Of a stretch of 64,000 nucleotides of DNA, positions 17,299 to 27,015 are shown in pieces. The notes beneath the pieces are model-generated. The model was not told the DNA's origin and searched no databases. It saw only the letters and a program-made list of their open reading frames with translations. The position numbers were made by a program, and so were the translations under genes. The first letter of the stretch is position 1, and each line of letters begins with the position of its first letter. The DNA comes from Paraburkholderia bannensis NBRC 103871 (GTDB lineage: Bacteria > Pseudomonadota > Gammaproteobacteria > Burkholderiales > Burkholderiaceae): positions 186,001 through 250,000 of the forward strand of contig NZ_BAYA01000004.1 in NCBI RefSeq assembly GCF_000685015.1, given 5' to 3'.

Positions 17299-20200
17299 AT
17301 GACTGCGCGCCCCGCCTTTGGCGACACGCCTGCCACGCCGCCCCTCGCCGACTACAAGCTCACCGACAACCTCACCGCCACGCGCGGGCGCATCTTCCTC
17401 ACCGGCACCCAGGCGCTGATCCGCCTGCCGCTCATGCAGCGCGCGCTCGACCGCGCGCATGGGCTGAACACCGCCGGTTTCATCAGCGGCTATCGCGGCT
17501 CGCCGCTCGGCATGGTCGACCAGCAGGCGTGGAAGGCGAAGAAACTGCTCGAAGCCGCCGACGTGCGCTTCCTGCCCGCCATCAACGAAGAACTGGGCGG
17601 TACGGCAGTACTCGGCACGCAGCGCGTGGAAGAAGACCCGGAACGCACCGTCGAAGGCGTGTTCGCGATGTGGTATGGCAAGGGCCCGGGCGTCGATCGC
17701 GCGGGCGACGCGCTCAAGCACGGCAACGCCTACGGCTCGTCGCCGCATGGCGGCGTGCTGGTGGTGGCGGGCGACGATCACGGCTGCGTGTCGTCGTCGA
17801 TGCCGCACCAGAGCGACTTCGCGTTGATGGCCTGGCACATGCCGGTCGTGAATCCGTCGAATATCGCGGACATGCTCGAATTCGGCCTCTATGGCTGGGC
17901 GCTGTCGCGTTACTCGGGCGCGTGGGTGGGCTACAAGGCGATTTCGGAGACCGTGGAATCCGGCTCGACCGTCGATCTCGATGCGCTCAAGACCGACTGG
18001 GTCGCGCCGGAAGGTTTCACGCCGCCGCCCGGCGGACTGCACAACCGCTGGCCCGACCTGCCGAGTCTCGCCATCGAGCAGCGCCTCGCCGCCAAGCTCG
18101 ACGCCGTGCGTCACTTTGCGCGCGTGAACAGCATCGACAAGTGGATCGCGCCCAGCCCGCACGCGAACGTGGGCATCGTCACCTGCGGCAAGGCGCACCT
18201 TGACCTGATGGAAGCGCTGCGCCGCCTCGACCTCACCGTCGACGACCTCGAAAAGGCGGGCGTGCGCATCTACAAGGTGGGCCTGTCGTTTCCGCTGGAA
18301 ATGTCGCGCATCGACGCGTTCGTCGCGGGGCTCGACAACGTGCTCATCATCGAGGAGAAAGGCCCGGTGATCGAGCAGCAGATCAAGGATCATCTGTACA
18401 ACCGCACGAGCGGCGCGCGCCCCGCCATCGTCGGCAAGCATGCTGAAGACGGCACGCTCCTGCTCTCCGATCTGGGCGAGCTGCGCCCGTCGCGCATCCT
18501 GCCCGTATTCGCGACGTGGCTCGCGAAGCACAAGCCCGCGCTCGACCGCCGCGAGCGCGTGGTCGACCTGGTCGCGCCGCAGATTCTCTCCAACGTCGCC
18601 GACGCCGTGCGCCGCACGCCCTACTTTTGCTCGGGCTGCCCGCACAACACGTCGACGAAGGTGCCGGAAGGCTCGGTCGCGCAGGCCGGCATCGGCTGTC
18701 ACTTCATGGCGTCGTGGATGGAGCGCGACACCATGGGCCTGATCCAGATGGGCGGCGAAGGCGTCGACTGGGCGTCGCATTCGATGTTCACGAAGACGCG
18801 CCACGTGTTCCAGAACCTTGGCGACGGCACGTACTTTCATTCAGGCATCCTTGCGATTCGCCAGGCCGTGGCCGCGAAGGCCAACATCACCTACAAGATC
18901 CTCTACAACGACGCCGTGGCGATGACGGGCGGCCAGCCGGTGGACGGCAGCATTTCCGTGCCGCAGATTGCGCGTCAGGTGGAAGCCGAAGGCGTGTCGC
19001 GCTTTGTCGTCGTGAGCGACGAGCCCGAGAAATACGACGGCCATCACGGCCTGTTCCCGAAGGGCACGACGTTCCACCATCGCAGCGAACTCGACACGGT
19101 GCAGCGCGAACTGCGCGAAACGCCGGGCGTGACCGTGCTGATCTACGACCAGACCTGCGCCGCCGAAAAACGCCGCCGCCGCAAGAAAGGCGAATTTCCC
19201 GACCCGGACAAGCGCCTCTTCATCAACGAGGCCGTCTGCGAAGGCTGCGGCGATTGCGGCGTGCAATCGAATTGCCTGTCGGTCGAGCCGGTGGAAACGG
19301 AACTGGGCCGCAAGCGCCGGATCGATCAATCGTCGTGCAACAAGGACTATTCGTGCGTGAACGGCTTTTGCCCGAGCTTCGTGACGATCGAAGGCGGCAA
19401 GCTCAAGAAAGCCGCGGGCGCGGCGTTCGATCCGCAGGCGCTGGCCGCGCGCGTGAATGCGCTGCCGGTTCCGGCAACGCACCTGGATAACGCGCCGTAC
19501 GACATTCTCGTCACGGGCGTGGGCGGCACGGGCGTCGTGACGGTGGGTGCGCTCATCAGCATGGCCGCGCACCTGGAAGGCAAGAGCGCTTCGGTGCTGG
19601 ATTTCATGGGCTTTGCGCAGAAAGGCGGATCGGTGCTGTCGTTCGTGCGCTTCGCGGCAACCGACGCGCTGCTCAACCAGGTGCGCATCGATACGCAGCA
19701 AGCCGACTTGCTGCTCGCCTGCGACATGGTGGTGGGCGCAAGCGCCGATGCGCTGCAAACCGTGCGTCACGACCGCACGCGCATCGTCGTGAACACGCAT
19801 GAGATTCCCAACGCCTCGTTCGTGCAGAACCCCGAAGCCAACCTGCACGCCGATGCCTTGCTCGCGAAGATGCGGCATGCGGCGACCGGCGGCGCGGTCG
19901 AAGCGAAGGATCCGCTTGCGGCGTGCGATGCGCAAGCGCTCGCGCAGCGTTATCTGGGCGACACGATTGCCGCGAATATCGTGATGCTCGGCTTTGCGTG
20001 GCAACTGGGTCTCGTGCCGGTGTCGCTCGCGGCGCTCACGCGCGCGATCGAATTGAACAACGTCGCCGTGCAGGCGAATCTCTTCGCGTTCTCGATTGGC
20101 CGCATGGCCGCCGCCGATCCGGCCGCGCTAGAAGCGCTCGATGCGCAACGCGCGGCCGCTGCCAAAGCCACGGCGCGCAAGCTCACGCAAACGCTCGACG

Positions 20201-20913
20201 AATTGATCGCCGACCGCGAAGCGCGCCTGCTCGCGTATGGCGGCGAGCGCTTTGTTAAGCGCTATCGCGCGCTGGTCGATCTGGCGCGCGGTGCGGATCG
20301 TTCGGCAGAGCAGGCGTTGTCGCGCGCCGTCGCATCGACGTTCTACAAGCTGCTCGCGGTGAAGGACGAATACGAAGTCGCGCGGCTGCATGCCGATCCG
20401 GCCTTCCGCGCCGCGCTCGAAGCGCAGTTCGAAGGCCAGGCCGGCAGCGACTTCACGGTGAAGTTCAATCTCGCGCCGCCGCTGCTCGCCCGCGAAAAGA
20501 ACGGCCAGCCGCCGCGCAAGATGCAGTTCGGCCAGTGGCTGTGGAGCGCGCTTGCGCTGCTGTCAAAGGGGCGCGGCGTGCGCGGCACGTGGATCGATCC
20601 GTTCGGCAAGACGCTGGAGCGCCGCATGGAACGCGCACTCGCCGACGATTACGAAGCGACGCTGCGCGGCGCGATTGCGAAGCTCTCGGCAGACAACGCC
20701 GACGAGATTGCGAAGCTCGCGAACCTGCACCAGCGCGTGCGCGGCTATGGCCACGTGAAGCTCGCGAACCTCGCGGCGGTGAAGCGCAGCGAGCGTGAGC
20801 TTGGCGCGCGCCTGAACCTGGACGTGAAGACGAGCGCGGTCGTGCAGGCGTCGATCGACTCGTTCAAGGGTGCGGGCGCATTGCGCGGCATTCCGGTCGT
20901 GGTCGCGAAATAA
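17299..20913 (+). CDS. Fused indolepyruvate:ferredoxin oxidoreductase family protein
   Basis: A 1204-residue cytosolic fusion of the alpha and beta parts of IOR. The thiamine-diphosphate N-terminal pyrimidine-binding part is about 30-230, the TPP-binding core GGEGVDWASHS ... YNDAVAMTGGQP about 485-560, the ferredoxin-like cysteine cluster CEGCGDCGVQSNC about 647-659 with further cysteines to about 690, and the gamma-type GVGGTGVVTVG domain from about 735. The C-terminal ~250 residues are the extension typical of aerobic proteobacterial versions. It oxidatively decarboxylates aryl or 2-oxo acids from amino-acid breakdown to acyl-CoA. ACGGAG precedes the ATG. Monocistronic. Confidence 0.92.
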   Translation: MTARPAFGDTPATPPLADYKLTDNLTATRGRIFLTGTQALIRLPLMQRALDRAHGLNTAGFISGYRGSPLGMVDQQAWKAKKLLEAADVRFLPAINEELGGTAVLGTQRVEEDPERTVEGVFAMWYGKGPGVDRAGDALKHGNAYGSSPHGGVLVVAGDDHGCVSSSMPHQSDFALMAWHMPVVNPSNIADMLEFGLYGWALSRYSGAWVGYKAISETVESGSTVDLDALKTDWVAPEGFTPPPGGLHNRWPDLPSLAIEQRLAAKLDAVRHFARVNSIDKWIAPSPHANVGIVTCGKAHLDLMEALRRLDLTVDDLEKAGVRIYKVGLSFPLEMSRIDAFVAGLDNVLIIEEKGPVIEQQIKDHLYNRTSGARPAIVGKHAEDGTLLLSDLGELRPSRILPVFATWLAKHKPALDRRERVVDLVAPQILSNVADAVRRTPYFCSGCPHNTSTKVPEGSVAQAGIGCHFMASWMERDTMGLIQMGGEGVDWASHSMFTKTRHVFQNLGDGTYFHSGILAIRQAVAAKANITYKILYNDAVAMTGGQPVDGSISVPQIARQVEAEGVSRFVVVSDEPEKYDGHHGLFPKGTTFHHRSELDTVQRELRETPGVTVLIYDQTCAAEKRRRRKKGEFPDPDKRLFINEAVCEGCGDCGVQSNCLSVEPVETELGRKRRIDQSSCNKDYSCVNGFCPSFVTIEGGKLKKAAGAAFDPQALAARVNALPVPATHLDNAPYDILVTGVGGTGVVTVGALISMAAHLEGKSASVLDFMGFAQKGGSVLSFVRFAATDALLNQVRIDTQQADLLLACDMVVGASADALQTVRHDRTRIVVNTHEIPNASFVQNPEANLHADALLAKMRHAATGGAVEAKDPLAACDAQALAQRYLGDTIAANIVMLGFAWQLGLVPVSLAALTRAIELNNVAVQANLFAFSIGRMAAADPAALEALDAQRAAAAKATARKLTQTLDELIADREARLLAYGGERFVKRYRALVDLARGADRSAEQALSRAVASTFYKLLAVKDEYEVARLHADPAFRAALEAQFEGQAGSDFTVKFNLAPPLLAREKNGQPPRKMQFGQWLWSALALLSKGRGVRGTWIDPFGKTLERRMERALADDYEATLRGAIAKLSADNADEIAKLANLHQRVRGYGHVKLANLAAVKRSERELGARLNLDVKTSAVVQASIDSFKGAGALRGIPVVVAK

Positions 20914-20994
20914 CGCCTGTTTCAAGGCATGAAATGAACAGAGTGAGTGCGGGTGCGCTCACTCCGTTTTTTCATTGGCGCAACGACAACGCGT

Positions 20995-22272
20995 TCACGC
21001 CAGCAATTCCGCCAGCCAGTCCACGTCGCCGCACAGCACGCACAGGCGGTCGCCCACCTGCACGGCCATCGACAGCGTCACGCAGGGCAGCGCCTCGTTG
21101 ATCGACAGATACGGCGAGGTCACATGCACGCGCCCAGGCGCAGTCAGCGCCGCGCGAAAATACGGCCGGCGCAGCCAGTTCGCGCCCTGCGCATCGTCGA
21201 GCGGCAGAAAGCGCGCGTCCTGTTCCGCGCGATCCACGCGCAGCACGACGTTGCGCCCCGCCTGCCGCCCGTTCGCATCGAGCAGGAAGCAGCGCGCCGC
21301 ATGATCGAGCGCGAGGAAATTCCAGCACACTTCTTCGAGCGGCTCGCCCGCGCCCAGGCGCTCCGCGGCGCGCTCGAACGCGCGCAGATAAGGCGCCAGT
21401 CGGCTGGCCGTGCCACGTTCGCGCGCTTCGGTTTGCTGACGGAAGCGATCGGTCGCCTCCGCGATGATGGTCTGCACCTGCGGGGAATCGGCCAGTCCTG
21501 GCGCGGGCCGCGCGAAGTAAAAGCCCTGCACGAAGTCCGCGTTGCACGAGAGCGCAAGCTGCGCCTCCTGCTCGGTCTCCACGCCCTCGATCAGCACGAG
21601 CTTGCCCGCCTCGTGCAGCAGCGAGACGAGCGCGGGCAGCGTCGCGGCCATGTCGGCGCGATGCGCGGCGTGCATCAGCATGATGCGGTCGAGCTTGACG
21701 ATGTCGGGATTCAGTTGCCAGACGCGGCCGATATCGACATGCCCCGCACCGAAGTCGTCGAGCGCGATCAGGAAGCCGCGCGCGCGGAACGCATCGACGG
21801 CATGCGCCAGCGCGTCGAGATCGGTGGCGTCGGCTTCCAGCACTTCGAGGACGATGCGCCGCGGCGGCAAGCCCAGCCGGTTCAGGTTCGCGAGCAGCGC
21901 CGCCGCGTGATACGGCTCGATCAGCGTGCCGGGATGCACGTTGAGAAAGAGCCACTCGCGCTCGGCGCCGAGCAGCGAGAAGTTTTCCAGATGCAGCCCT
22001 TGCGCGAGCCGGTCGACCTGCAACACCTCGCCCACGCGCGCGGCCTCGCCGAACACGTCGATCGGCGAAACGGGCCGGTCGAGCGCGTCGTGTGCGCGCA
22101 AAAGCCCTTCGTAGCCGATCGCGCGCATATGCGAGAGGCTGAAGACCGGCTGGAACACGCTCGTGAGCGTGAGCTCGCCATGTTGCGCGCTATAGCGTTG
22201 CAGCCCCGAGGTGACGCTCAGATCGAATCCGTGCGGCGCGAGCGCCGTCTTTTCCTGTTGCTCTGTGATCAT
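20995..22272 (-). CDS. EAL-domain c-di-GMP phosphodiesterase with C-terminal sensory domain
   Basis: A 425-residue cytosolic protein. The EAL domain (about 33-265) has all expected catalytic residues: EGLLR (55-59), N111, E143, DDFG (172-175), K193, E229 and Q249. A C-terminal segment (about 300-425) with FLLDANGRQAGRNV and PYLSINEALPCVTLSMAV looks like a PDC/Cache-fold domain, as in YkuI-type proteins, and probably senses a ligand. ATG at 22272 has AGGAAGG; longer upstream frames are cysteine/arginine-rich and untypical. It is convergent with the IOR gene. Confidence 0.88.
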   Translation of the reverse strand: MITEQQEKTALAPHGFDLSVTSGLQRYSAQHGELTLTSVFQPVFSLSHMRAIGYEGLLRAHDALDRPVSPIDVFGEAARVGEVLQVDRLAQGLHLENFSLLGAEREWLFLNVHPGTLIEPYHAAALLANLNRLGLPPRRIVLEVLEADATDLDALAHAVDAFRARGFLIALDDFGAGHVDIGRVWQLNPDIVKLDRIMLMHAAHRADMAATLPALVSLLHEAGKLVLIEGVETEQEAQLALSCNADFVQGFYFARPAPGLADSPQVQTIIAEATDRFRQQTEARERGTASRLAPYLRAFERAAERLGAGEPLEEVCWNFLALDHAARCFLLDANGRQAGRNVVLRVDRAEQDARFLPLDDAQGANWLRRPYFRAALTAPGRVHVTSPYLSINEALPCVTLSMAVQVGDRLCVLCGDVDWLAELLA

Positions 22273-22724
22273 GCCTTCCTCTTCGCGCAAGTTGATCGCC
22301 GCGGCCTGTTGCCGCAGCTGATGCGTTGCGCCACGCGAGGCGATAAAGCAAGGTCCGTGCACGCTGGCATCCGAACCCGGTGCGCATTGAACCCTGCACC
22401 GCCGCCAGCGCCTGTGCGCGGCCAGCGGGCATGCACCGCATCGGAACGCACCAAAACCGTGCATACGGCGCGCGCCCGGCCTGTGCCTGACCGCGATTTG
22501 ACTTTGGCCTGACTGCGCGCTTCGCGGCGGCCTACGCCGTCATCGGGCTAAACTAGTTGTAAGCTAGCCGCCTGCCTCGTGGGCTAACCCCGGGCCGCCC
22601 CACGCTCCGGGCGAGGTTCCGGGTCAAACGCTCCTCCGTTCGCAACGCTCCGCATAAAGGGACACCCTGAAGCCGCTTATCGCGGGTTCAGCGCCCCATC
22701 TTTGCCGCACCCTTTGCTTGATCG
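22273..22724. other. Divergent intergenic region, EAL gene and antiporter gene
   Basis: About 450 bp with no supported gene. It must contain both promoters. The segment near 22540-22580 (CTAAACTAGTTGTAAGCTAG) is relatively AT-rich. No clear repeat or RNA was seen. Confidence 0.4.
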
Positions 22725-24392
22725 ATGGAAACACTCTTCACCGTTCTCATTCTGCTCCTTGCCGTCGCGCTTTCGGGCGTCATCGTGCGGCTTCTCCCCA
22801 TCAAATTGCCGCTGCCGCTCCTCCAGATCGGCATTGGCGCGTTGCTGACGTTTCCGCGCCTGAATCCGCACGTCACGTTCGATCCCGATATCTTCATGGC
22901 GCTGTTCATTCCGCCGCTGCTGTTCGCCGATGGCTGGCGCATTCCGAAGCGGGAATTCTTCATGCAGCGCCGCTCGATCCTGATGCTCGCGCTCGGGCTC
23001 GTGCTGCTGACGGTGGTGGCCGTGGGCTATTTTGTGCACTGGCTGGTACCGCAGATTTCGCTGCCGGTGGCCTTCGCACTCGCGGCCGTGCTCTCGCCCA
23101 CCGACGCGGTCGCGCTCTCGGCCATCGCGGGCAAAGACCGCATTCCCGCGCAGCTCATGCACATCCTCGAAGGCGAAGCGCTGATGAACGACGCCTCGGG
23201 CCTGGTCGCACTCAAGTTCGCGGTAGCGGCGGCGCTCACCGGCTACTTCTCGCTGCGCGAAGCCACGCTGAGCTTCTTCCTGATCGCGGCGGGCGGCCTC
23301 GCGGTGGGGGCGTTCATCGGCTGGGTGTTCAGCTTCGTGTCGGAGCGCTTCCTGAACTTCACGTCCGAAGGCGATCCCGCGCCGGGCGTCGTGATGACCT
23401 TGCTGATTCCGTTCGCGGCGTATCTGTTCGCGGAGCACATGGAAGTGTCGGGCGTGCTCGCCGCCGTCTCCGCCGGGATGATGATGAATTACACGAGCAC
23501 CGCGCACATCGGGCCGGTGTCGGCACGCGTGCGCGCGGCCAGCACGTGGTCGATGATCGAGTTCGTCTTCAACGGCATGGTGTTCACGCTGCTCGGCCTG
23601 CAGTTTCCCGGCATTCTCGGCAAGGCGCTGCTGGAGGCGCATCACACCAGCAACCTGCAGATGCTGCGCCTCATCATGTATGTGGCTGCCGTGCTGGTCG
23701 CGCTCTACGCGATGCGCTTCGGCTGGGTCTGGCTGCTGCGCTGGGTCGCGAGCCGCGGCGCGGCGCGCCATGGCGTGTCGAACGCGGTGCCGGGCCTGCG
23801 CACTGTGGCGATCACGACGGTCGCCGGGGTGCGCGGCGCGGTGACGCTCGCGGGCGTGCTGTCGCTGCCAGTCGCGCTCGACAACGGCTTGCCGCTGCCG
23901 GGCCGCGACAGCGCCATCTTCATCGCCACGGGCGTGATCCTCGCGTCGCTGCTGGTGGCGATCGTCGGCTTGCCGCTGTTGCTGCGCGGCGTGCGGCGCG
24001 GCGGCGAATCGAAGCATCAAGCCGAGGAACGCCTCGCCCGCATCCAGGCCGCGCAAGCCGCGATCCGCGCGGTGGACGCGCATATGGAAACGGCCACGAA
24101 AGACATGGACGAATCGGAGTTCGCCCATGCCGCCGACACCACCGCGCGCGTGATGGACACCTATCGCCGGCGCCTTGCGACGCTCGACGCCGATCACGAC
24201 CGCAGCAAGAACGCGCGCCAGGCGGAAATGCTGGAGGTGCAGATGCGGCTGGCCGCCATGCGTGCCGAACGCGCGGCGCTGCTTGAGATGCGCAACCAGA
24301 ATACGATCAATGACGAGACGCTCGGCAAGCTGATGCGCGAGGTCGACCTGATCGAGACGGCGATGATGAATCGCGGGCGTAATCGGGGCTAA
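22725..24392 (+). CDS. CPA1-type Na+/H+ antiporter
   Basis: A 555-residue inner-membrane cation/proton antiporter. About 12 hydrophobic helices cover residues 1-430. Family landmarks are LSPTDAVALSAIAG near 125 and EGEALMNDASGLVAL near 150, the aspartates of which take part in ion exchange. A charged, helical cytoplasmic tail (about 430-555; ERLARIQAAQAAIRAVDAHM and onward) is probably a coiled-coil regulatory region. Expected role is export of Na+ (or K+) in exchange for protons in pH and salt homeostasis. Ion specificity is not readable from sequence. Confidence 0.9.
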   Translation: METLFTVLILLLAVALSGVIVRLLPIKLPLPLLQIGIGALLTFPRLNPHVTFDPDIFMALFIPPLLFADGWRIPKREFFMQRRSILMLALGLVLLTVVAVGYFVHWLVPQISLPVAFALAAVLSPTDAVALSAIAGKDRIPAQLMHILEGEALMNDASGLVALKFAVAAALTGYFSLREATLSFFLIAAGGLAVGAFIGWVFSFVSERFLNFTSEGDPAPGVVMTLLIPFAAYLFAEHMEVSGVLAAVSAGMMMNYTSTAHIGPVSARVRAASTWSMIEFVFNGMVFTLLGLQFPGILGKALLEAHHTSNLQMLRLIMYVAAVLVALYAMRFGWVWLLRWVASRGAARHGVSNAVPGLRTVAITTVAGVRGAVTLAGVLSLPVALDNGLPLPGRDSAIFIATGVILASLLVAIVGLPLLLRGVRRGGESKHQAEERLARIQAAQAAIRAVDAHMETATKDMDESEFAHAADTTARVMDTYRRRLATLDADHDRSKNARQAEMLEVQMRLAAMRAERAALLEMRNQNTINDETLGKLMREVDLIETAMMNRGRNRG

Positions 24393-24446
24393 AAGCGGGG
24401 CTGAAGGCGGGGCCGAGCCACGCCGTCCGCACGCTTTGCACAGACG

Positions 24447-24486
24447 AAAAAAACGCGACGTCCTTCGAAAGAAGGCGTCGCGTTTT
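24447..24486. terminator. Bidirectional terminator between antiporter and uracil permease genes
   Basis: AAAAAACGCGACG ... CGTCGCGTTTT brackets an inner CCTTC/GAAGG stem. A- and T-runs on both sides allow it to end transcription from both convergent genes. Confidence 0.85.
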
Positions 24487-24510
24487 GCATTCGACAGCTT
24501 GTTTTAAGGC

Positions 24511-25815
24511 TTAAACCGCGGCTTCCTGCGCCGGCTTCCTGCGCAGCAGCGCGTACAGGATGATCGCGCCGAACGTAGCGGTGCCGATGCCGCCCAGCCC
24601 GAAGTTGCCGACCTTGAGCGAGAAGTCGCCCGCGCCCAGCACGAGCGTGACGGCGGCGACGATCAGGTTGCGGTTGTCCGAGAAGTCGACCTTGTTGACG
24701 ACCCAGATGCGCGCGCCCGTCACGGCAATCAGGCCGAACACGACGATCGACACGCCGCCGAGCACCGGGCCCGGAATCGTCTGGATCACCGCGCCGAACT
24801 TCGGCGAGAAACCCAGCACCAGCGCGATCACCGCGGCAATAGCGAACACCAGCGTCGAGTAGATCTTCGTGACGGCCATCACGCCGATGTTTTCCGCGTA
24901 GGTGGTCACGCCCGTGCCGCCCGCGAAGCCCGACACGATCGTCGCCAGACCGTCGCCGATGAAAGCGCGGCCCACGTAACGGTCGAGGTTATGGCCCGTC
25001 ATCGCGGAGACAGCCTTGATGTGGCCGAGGTTTTCGGCGACCAGAATCACGGCGATTGGCACCAGCAGCGTCATCGCGTGCGGATCGAACACCGGCGCGC
25101 TGAACTTCGGCATGCCGAACCAGGCGGCGTTGGCGACGATCGAGAAGTCGATCGGCTTGCCCAGACCCATGCCGTTGGTCACGATCGCGTAGATCACGTA
25201 GGCGATGATCAGGCCGACCAGAATCAGCAGGCGCTGCAGCATGCCACGCGTGAACACGGCCACGCCGCCCACGCACAGCACGGTCACGAGCGCCATCCAC
25301 GAATCGAACTGCGTCGCGCTCACGCCCTTCACGGCGATGGGCGCGAGATTCAGGCCGATCACGCAGACAATCGCGCCTGTCACGACGGGCGGCATGAGCG
25401 TCTCGATCCACTTGGTGCCGACAGCCGACACCAGCACGCCGATCAGCGCATAGACCACGCCGCACGCGATGATGCCGCCAAGGGCGACAGGGATATTGGT
25501 GTTCGGGCCGTGGCCGCCGTAGCCCGTGACGGCGATCACGAGACCGATGAACGCGAAGCTGGAGCCGAGGTAGCTGGGCACGCGCCCGCCCACGACGACG
25601 AAGAACAGCAGCGTGCCGATCCCCGACATGAAGATGCAGAGGTTCGGATCGAAGCCCATGAGCAGCGGCGCGAGCACCGTCGAGCCGAACATCGCGACGA
25701 CGTGCTGCACGCCCATCGCAAACATCTGCGGCCAGGCGAGGCGCTCGTCGGGCGCGACGACGCTTTTCGCGGCGCCGGTTTGCGCGCGCCAGCGGGGAAA
25801 CCAGGAATCGGACAT
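24511..25815 (-). CDS. uraA: Uracil/xanthine permease (NCS2 family, UraA-like)
   Basis: A 434-residue inner-membrane nucleobase:cation symporter with about 14 hydrophobic segments. Substrate-site landmarks are ILVAENLGHIKA (the E of TM8) and GGTGVTTYAENIGVMA (TM10), both carrying the conserved glutamates that bind uracil in UraA. Length matches the family. It imports uracil with protons. The upstream region has no recognisable attenuator. The symbol is given by family resemblance, not by locus context. Confidence 0.88.
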   Translation of the reverse strand: MSDSWFPRWRAQTGAAKSVVAPDERLAWPQMFAMGVQHVVAMFGSTVLAPLLMGFDPNLCIFMSGIGTLLFFVVVGGRVPSYLGSSFAFIGLVIAVTGYGGHGPNTNIPVALGGIIACGVVYALIGVLVSAVGTKWIETLMPPVVTGAIVCVIGLNLAPIAVKGVSATQFDSWMALVTVLCVGGVAVFTRGMLQRLLILVGLIIAYVIYAIVTNGMGLGKPIDFSIVANAAWFGMPKFSAPVFDPHAMTLLVPIAVILVAENLGHIKAVSAMTGHNLDRYVGRAFIGDGLATIVSGFAGGTGVTTYAENIGVMAVTKIYSTLVFAIAAVIALVLGFSPKFGAVIQTIPGPVLGGVSIVVFGLIAVTGARIWVVNKVDFSDNRNLIVAAVTLVLGAGDFSLKVGNFGLGGIGTATFGAIILYALLRRKPAQEAAV

Positions 25816-26140
25816 TAGGGCTCCTTGTTGTGGGCTTTTCTGTTGCTTGTGGCGTTCTGACCTGCGACCGGCGTGCGTCCGCTTATGGCTTGTGGCCAGC
25901 GTCGCCTTCGGTGCTCCAGAAGGCGGCGCGGGCGGGGCCGCCGGTGTGGTCAGGTGCTATTTATTGGAACGGAGCGCGGCTCGCGCGCTGAAGTGGCGGC
26001 GAGCCTCGGCAATACCCGTCAGAGAAATCACGCGCGAGTGTACGGAGCCGCAATCCGCGTGGCAAGGCAAGTCGCGTTGCGTGTGGGCGGGAGGAAACAG
26101 CTCGGTCGGATATGGTCGAGGCTGCGGCTTTGAAAGCATC
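25816..26140. other. Region upstream of uraA, no gene
   Basis: About 325 bp between the uracil permease start and the candidate small RNA promoter. No convincing reading frame or hairpin. It should hold the leftward uraA promoter. Confidence 0.4.
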
Positions 26141-26168
26141 TTGACGCAGATTCGGACAAGTCTGATAT
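26141..26168 (+). promoter_or_regulatory. Candidate promoter of the intergenic small RNA
   Basis: TTGACG (26141-26146) is a near-consensus -35. A weak -10, TGATAT (26163-26168), lies 16 bp later. No protein gene starts downstream on this strand before a terminator. Confidence 0.4.
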
Positions 26169-26170
26169 CG

Positions 26171-26293
26171 ACGCAGGAGCGCCATCCGTAGACTGGCTCT
26201 ACTGCGTGACCCCATGACTGTTCATGCAGAGGTTGTAAGTTGTAAACTCTCCGACTTCCCGCTCATGCCGCCCGGCCTGAGCGGCTTTTTTTT
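26171..26293 (+). ncRNA. Candidate trans-acting small RNA, about 120 nt
   Basis: The tract begins with a hairpin: ACGCAG-GAGC (26171-26180) pairs with GCTC-TA-CTGCGT (26195-26206). An unpaired middle follows, and it ends in a GCCGC...GCGGC stem with eight T at 26286-26293, an intrinsic terminator on the plus strand. A -35 element lies just upstream. No plus-strand gene exists for this terminator to serve, since the flanking genes both read leftward. This is the usual layout of an Hfq-dependent small RNA. Expression is not shown. Confidence 0.45.
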
Positions 26294-26324
26294 GTGCGCC
26301 GGTTTTATCCGGGCTTTCGAACAA

Positions 26325-26981
26325 TCAGGCAAACGCATCGTGCGCCAGTTCGCGCACGTAGTCGCGCACGCCCTCGGGCCAGTCCACGCTCCACGCTTCG
26401 AAACGCGCACGCTCGCCAGCATAAAGTGCGCGCAATGCTTCTTCGTAACCGGGCAAATTGCCCGCCAGCGCCGTCATGAAACGATGCACCGCTTCGCGCG
26501 ATGTGCGCACACGATCCTTCGCCTCGCTCGCGTGGCGCGCCGTTTCCACCAGCTTGCGCAGCACCACCGACGCGCCGCCCGGCTGCGCCGCCAGCCAGTC
26601 CCAGTGACGCGGCAACAGCGTGACCTCGCGCGCAACGACGCCAAGCTTCGGGCGGCCGCGGCCACGCGGCGCGTCGTCGCCCGCTTCTTCGTCCGCTTCT
26701 TCGTTCGCTGCGTCCTGCGAGGTTTCGCTTGCCGCTTGCGCCTGCCACGCGGCGTCGGCTGACAGGCGTGCGGCAACATCGGCGGGACGGCCGCGCAGAT
26801 CGAATTCCACCTGGGTCGCGTCGCGGTCGTCGAAGACCAGCACCGACGCCGCTTCGCCCTTGTCCAGCGCCGCCTTTACCGCGAGCGCCACGTCGAGCGG
26901 CGTGCCGCGCGCAATCAGCCGCGTCCCTGCGAATGCCGTCACGCCCGCGCCGCGCGGCGTGTGAGTTGCTGTCGCTGTCAT
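26325..26981 (-). CDS. DUF2239 family protein
   Basis: A 218-residue protein of DUF2239. Recognisable parts are the N-terminal FAGTRLIARGTPLDVALAVK and VLVFDDRDATQVEFDLRG strands, and the diagnostic RGRPKLGVVAREVTLLPRHWDWL near 107-130. The segment 85-105 is an acidic linker. The RGRPK stretch resembles an AT-hook and the rest of the family suggests a DNA-associated or stress role, but the function is unknown. GGGGGA lies before the ATG. Its promoter is overlapped by two palindromes (27016-27055), so expression is probably tightly repressed by an unlinked regulator. Confidence 0.88.
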   Translation of the reverse strand: MTATATHTPRGAGVTAFAGTRLIARGTPLDVALAVKAALDKGEAASVLVFDDRDATQVEFDLRGRPADVAARLSADAAWQAQAASETSQDAANEEADEEAGDDAPRGRGRPKLGVVAREVTLLPRHWDWLAAQPGGASVVLRKLVETARHASEAKDRVRTSREAVHRFMTALAGNLPGYEEALRALYAGERARFEAWSVDWPEGVRDYVRELAHDAFA

Positions 26982-27015
26982 CGTGAATCCCCCGGATCGA
27001 ATGATGCAGCGAATA

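Noticed and set aside
24511..26324. Pyrimidine-sensing attenuator before uraA
   Set aside because: The upstream sequence on the uraA strand shows no anti-terminator/terminator pair or T-run.
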